Made by a program: the position numbers and the translations under genes
Source of the DNA: Anaerolineae bacterium
GTDB taxonomy: Bacteria; Chloroflexota; Anaerolineae; DUEN01
Length of the DNA: 64,000 bases
Reading direction: 5' to 3'
NCBI GenBank assembly: GCA_025060615.1
Contig: JANXBS010000002.1
Location: 1 to 64,000, forward strand
Shown here: one piece after another, positions 63,255-64,000 of the stretch
Layout of the letters: every line of letters starts with the position of its first letter
Position numbering within the stretch: position 1 is the stretch's first letter
The notes under the pieces: model-generated
Told to the model about the DNA's origin: nothing
What the model saw: only the letters and a program-made list of their open reading frames with translations
Database searches by the model: none

Positions 63255-64000
63255 TCAACTCACTTGCCGCGTCTTCCATGTGGCCTGGTGGGTTAACGCC
63301 TGTCCTAAAGAGTGAAAGGCCAGCAGGAAGGCAGTTAACATGATGGCCGGATAGAGGGGCACAACTGCAATTGATAGCTGCAAGTGCCAGGCGGTTAACA
63401 ACCACACAGCCGCTGCTAGTCCGATGGCTAGCGCTGCCAGAGGCATCGAGACCGGCCAGCTCATCAGCAAGGCGCCAGTCAACATGAGCCAGGGCCCCAA
63501 GAAGACGATGCCCAGCCATGACCAGATGAAGAGATAAAGGGTCAGGTGGCGGCCAAAAACGGCATATAGGTTCTTGCCGAAGCCCTCCCAGGCTGCGGGC
63601 GCTGAGCGATACATGCGACAGAAAGTGTGGTCTGGGGCGGGCAGCAGCCGCCAGCGCAAGTTACAGCGTGCTGCCAGCCGCGCTAGGGCCATGTCCTCGG
63701 CCACCTCCCGGCGCACTGCGGCGTGCCCACCCATGGCCTGGTAAGCCTCTCGACGAAACAACATCACCTGGCCGATGGCTGCGGCAAAGGCCGGCCAACG
63801 AAATCGCTGCGCCAGCGCTAGAGGAAAATGACTGAACAGGCTCCAAGGGATAATAGGCACGGTCAGTTTCTCGGCTAGGGTGATAGTGACCTGCCGAGGC
63901 AAGATCGAGAGCAAGTCCAAACCCTCAGCCTCTAACATAGCCACTATGGTCTTCAGCATAGCTGGATGATGCCAGGTGTCGGCATCTACGAAGAGCAAGA
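63255..64000 (-). CDS. Membrane glycosyltransferase, family 2 (N-terminus off window)
   Basis: Only the C-terminal 247 or so residues are in the window. LLFVDADTWH is the DxD metal site, GQVMLFRREAYQAMGGHAAV the acceptor region and EDMALARLAARC the catalytic ED motif. Three or four membrane helices follow. The pattern resembles carotenoid- or hopanoid-type and polysaccharide family-2 glycosyltransferases; the nearest resemblance is to CrtQ-like enzymes, tentatively. The frame is open at the window end. Confidence 0.85.
   Translation of the reverse strand, partial: LLFVDADTWHHPAMLKTIVAMLEAEGLDLLSILPRQVTITLAEKLTVPIIPWSLFSHFPLALAQRFRWPAFAAAIGQVMLFRREAYQAMGGHAAVRREVAEDMALARLAARCNLRWRLLPAPDHTFCRMYRSAPAAWEGFGKNLYAVFGRHLTLYLFIWSWLGIVFLGPWLMLTGALLMSWPVSMPLAALAIGLAAAVWLLTAWHLQLSIAVVPLYPAIMLTAFLLAFHSLGQALTHQATWKTRQVS

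Overview
The window looks like a chromosomal segment of a Chloroflexota bacterium, most likely Anaerolineae-like. This is inferred from moderately high GC, proline/threonine-rich lipoproteins, a class-D/E-type sortase, an unusually flat flagellin, HpnI/HpnK-type genes and a secreted RHS protein, and is not proven by any marker gene. There are 50 credible protein genes (two running off the window ends), three gene remnants, and no rRNA, tRNA or CRISPR array that I can see.

Layout. (1) 1-7.2 kb, minus strand: a 1,968-residue Sec-exported RHS/YD-repeat protein, a small gene immediately behind it that sits where an immunity gene should be, and then an orphan RHS tip. The orphan repeats the 3' end of the RHS core but carries a different C-terminal domain with PD-(D/E)XK-like residues. 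(2) 7.4-15.1 kb: an AraC-type regulator divergent from an oxidoreductase island (three aldo/keto reductases, cupin, SDR, DUF2255 protein, zinc alcohol dehydrogenase). The island contains two gene scars: an AKR N-terminus joined to a lipoprotein, and an SDR C-terminus. (3) 15.2-24.2 kb: HpnK/HpnI-like lipid-glycosylation genes, a MobA-like nucleotidyltransferase, patatin, a GT39-like membrane glycosyltransferase with two small membrane proteins, endonuclease III and a HAD phosphatase. (4) 24.3-34.3 kb: CYTH protein, RtcA overlapping RNase Z, a TolB-propeller/glycoside-hydrolase lipoprotein, a methyltransferase, a lone HAS-barrel protein, NurA, an EamA transporter and a heptad-repeat coiled-coil protein. 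(5) 34.3-44.3 kb: four radical-SAM genes behind a strong promoter, RtcB, an IscA-type protein, MoaA and a SufR-like regulator with a palindrome inside its promoter. (6) 44.5-52.3 kb: an ABC-2 exporter operon, a hybrid histidine kinase and a lone ABC-2 permease. (7) 52.9-57.4 kb: the late flagellar genes fliC, fliS and fliD, with a sortase coupled to fliD and a sigma-28-type promoter before fliC. (8) 57.9-64 kb: an FbpABC-type iron importer divergent from a DtxR/FeoA-type regulator, RimM, and a partial glycosyltransferase.

How the genes fit together. The clearest functional units are the RHS toxin locus, the oxidoreductase island under AraC control, the iron-import/DtxR pair, the SufR-like/MoaA/IscA Fe-S unit, the flagellin-chaperone-cap unit, and the RNA-processing pair rtcA-rnz with rtcB elsewhere in the window. 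The most interesting unexplained loci are the RHS two-tip arrangement with its unfamiliar toxin and immunity candidates, the radical-SAM quartet, and the NurA/HAS-barrel pair without a visible HerA. All functions are read from sequence motifs and remembered family knowledge; no database search was possible.
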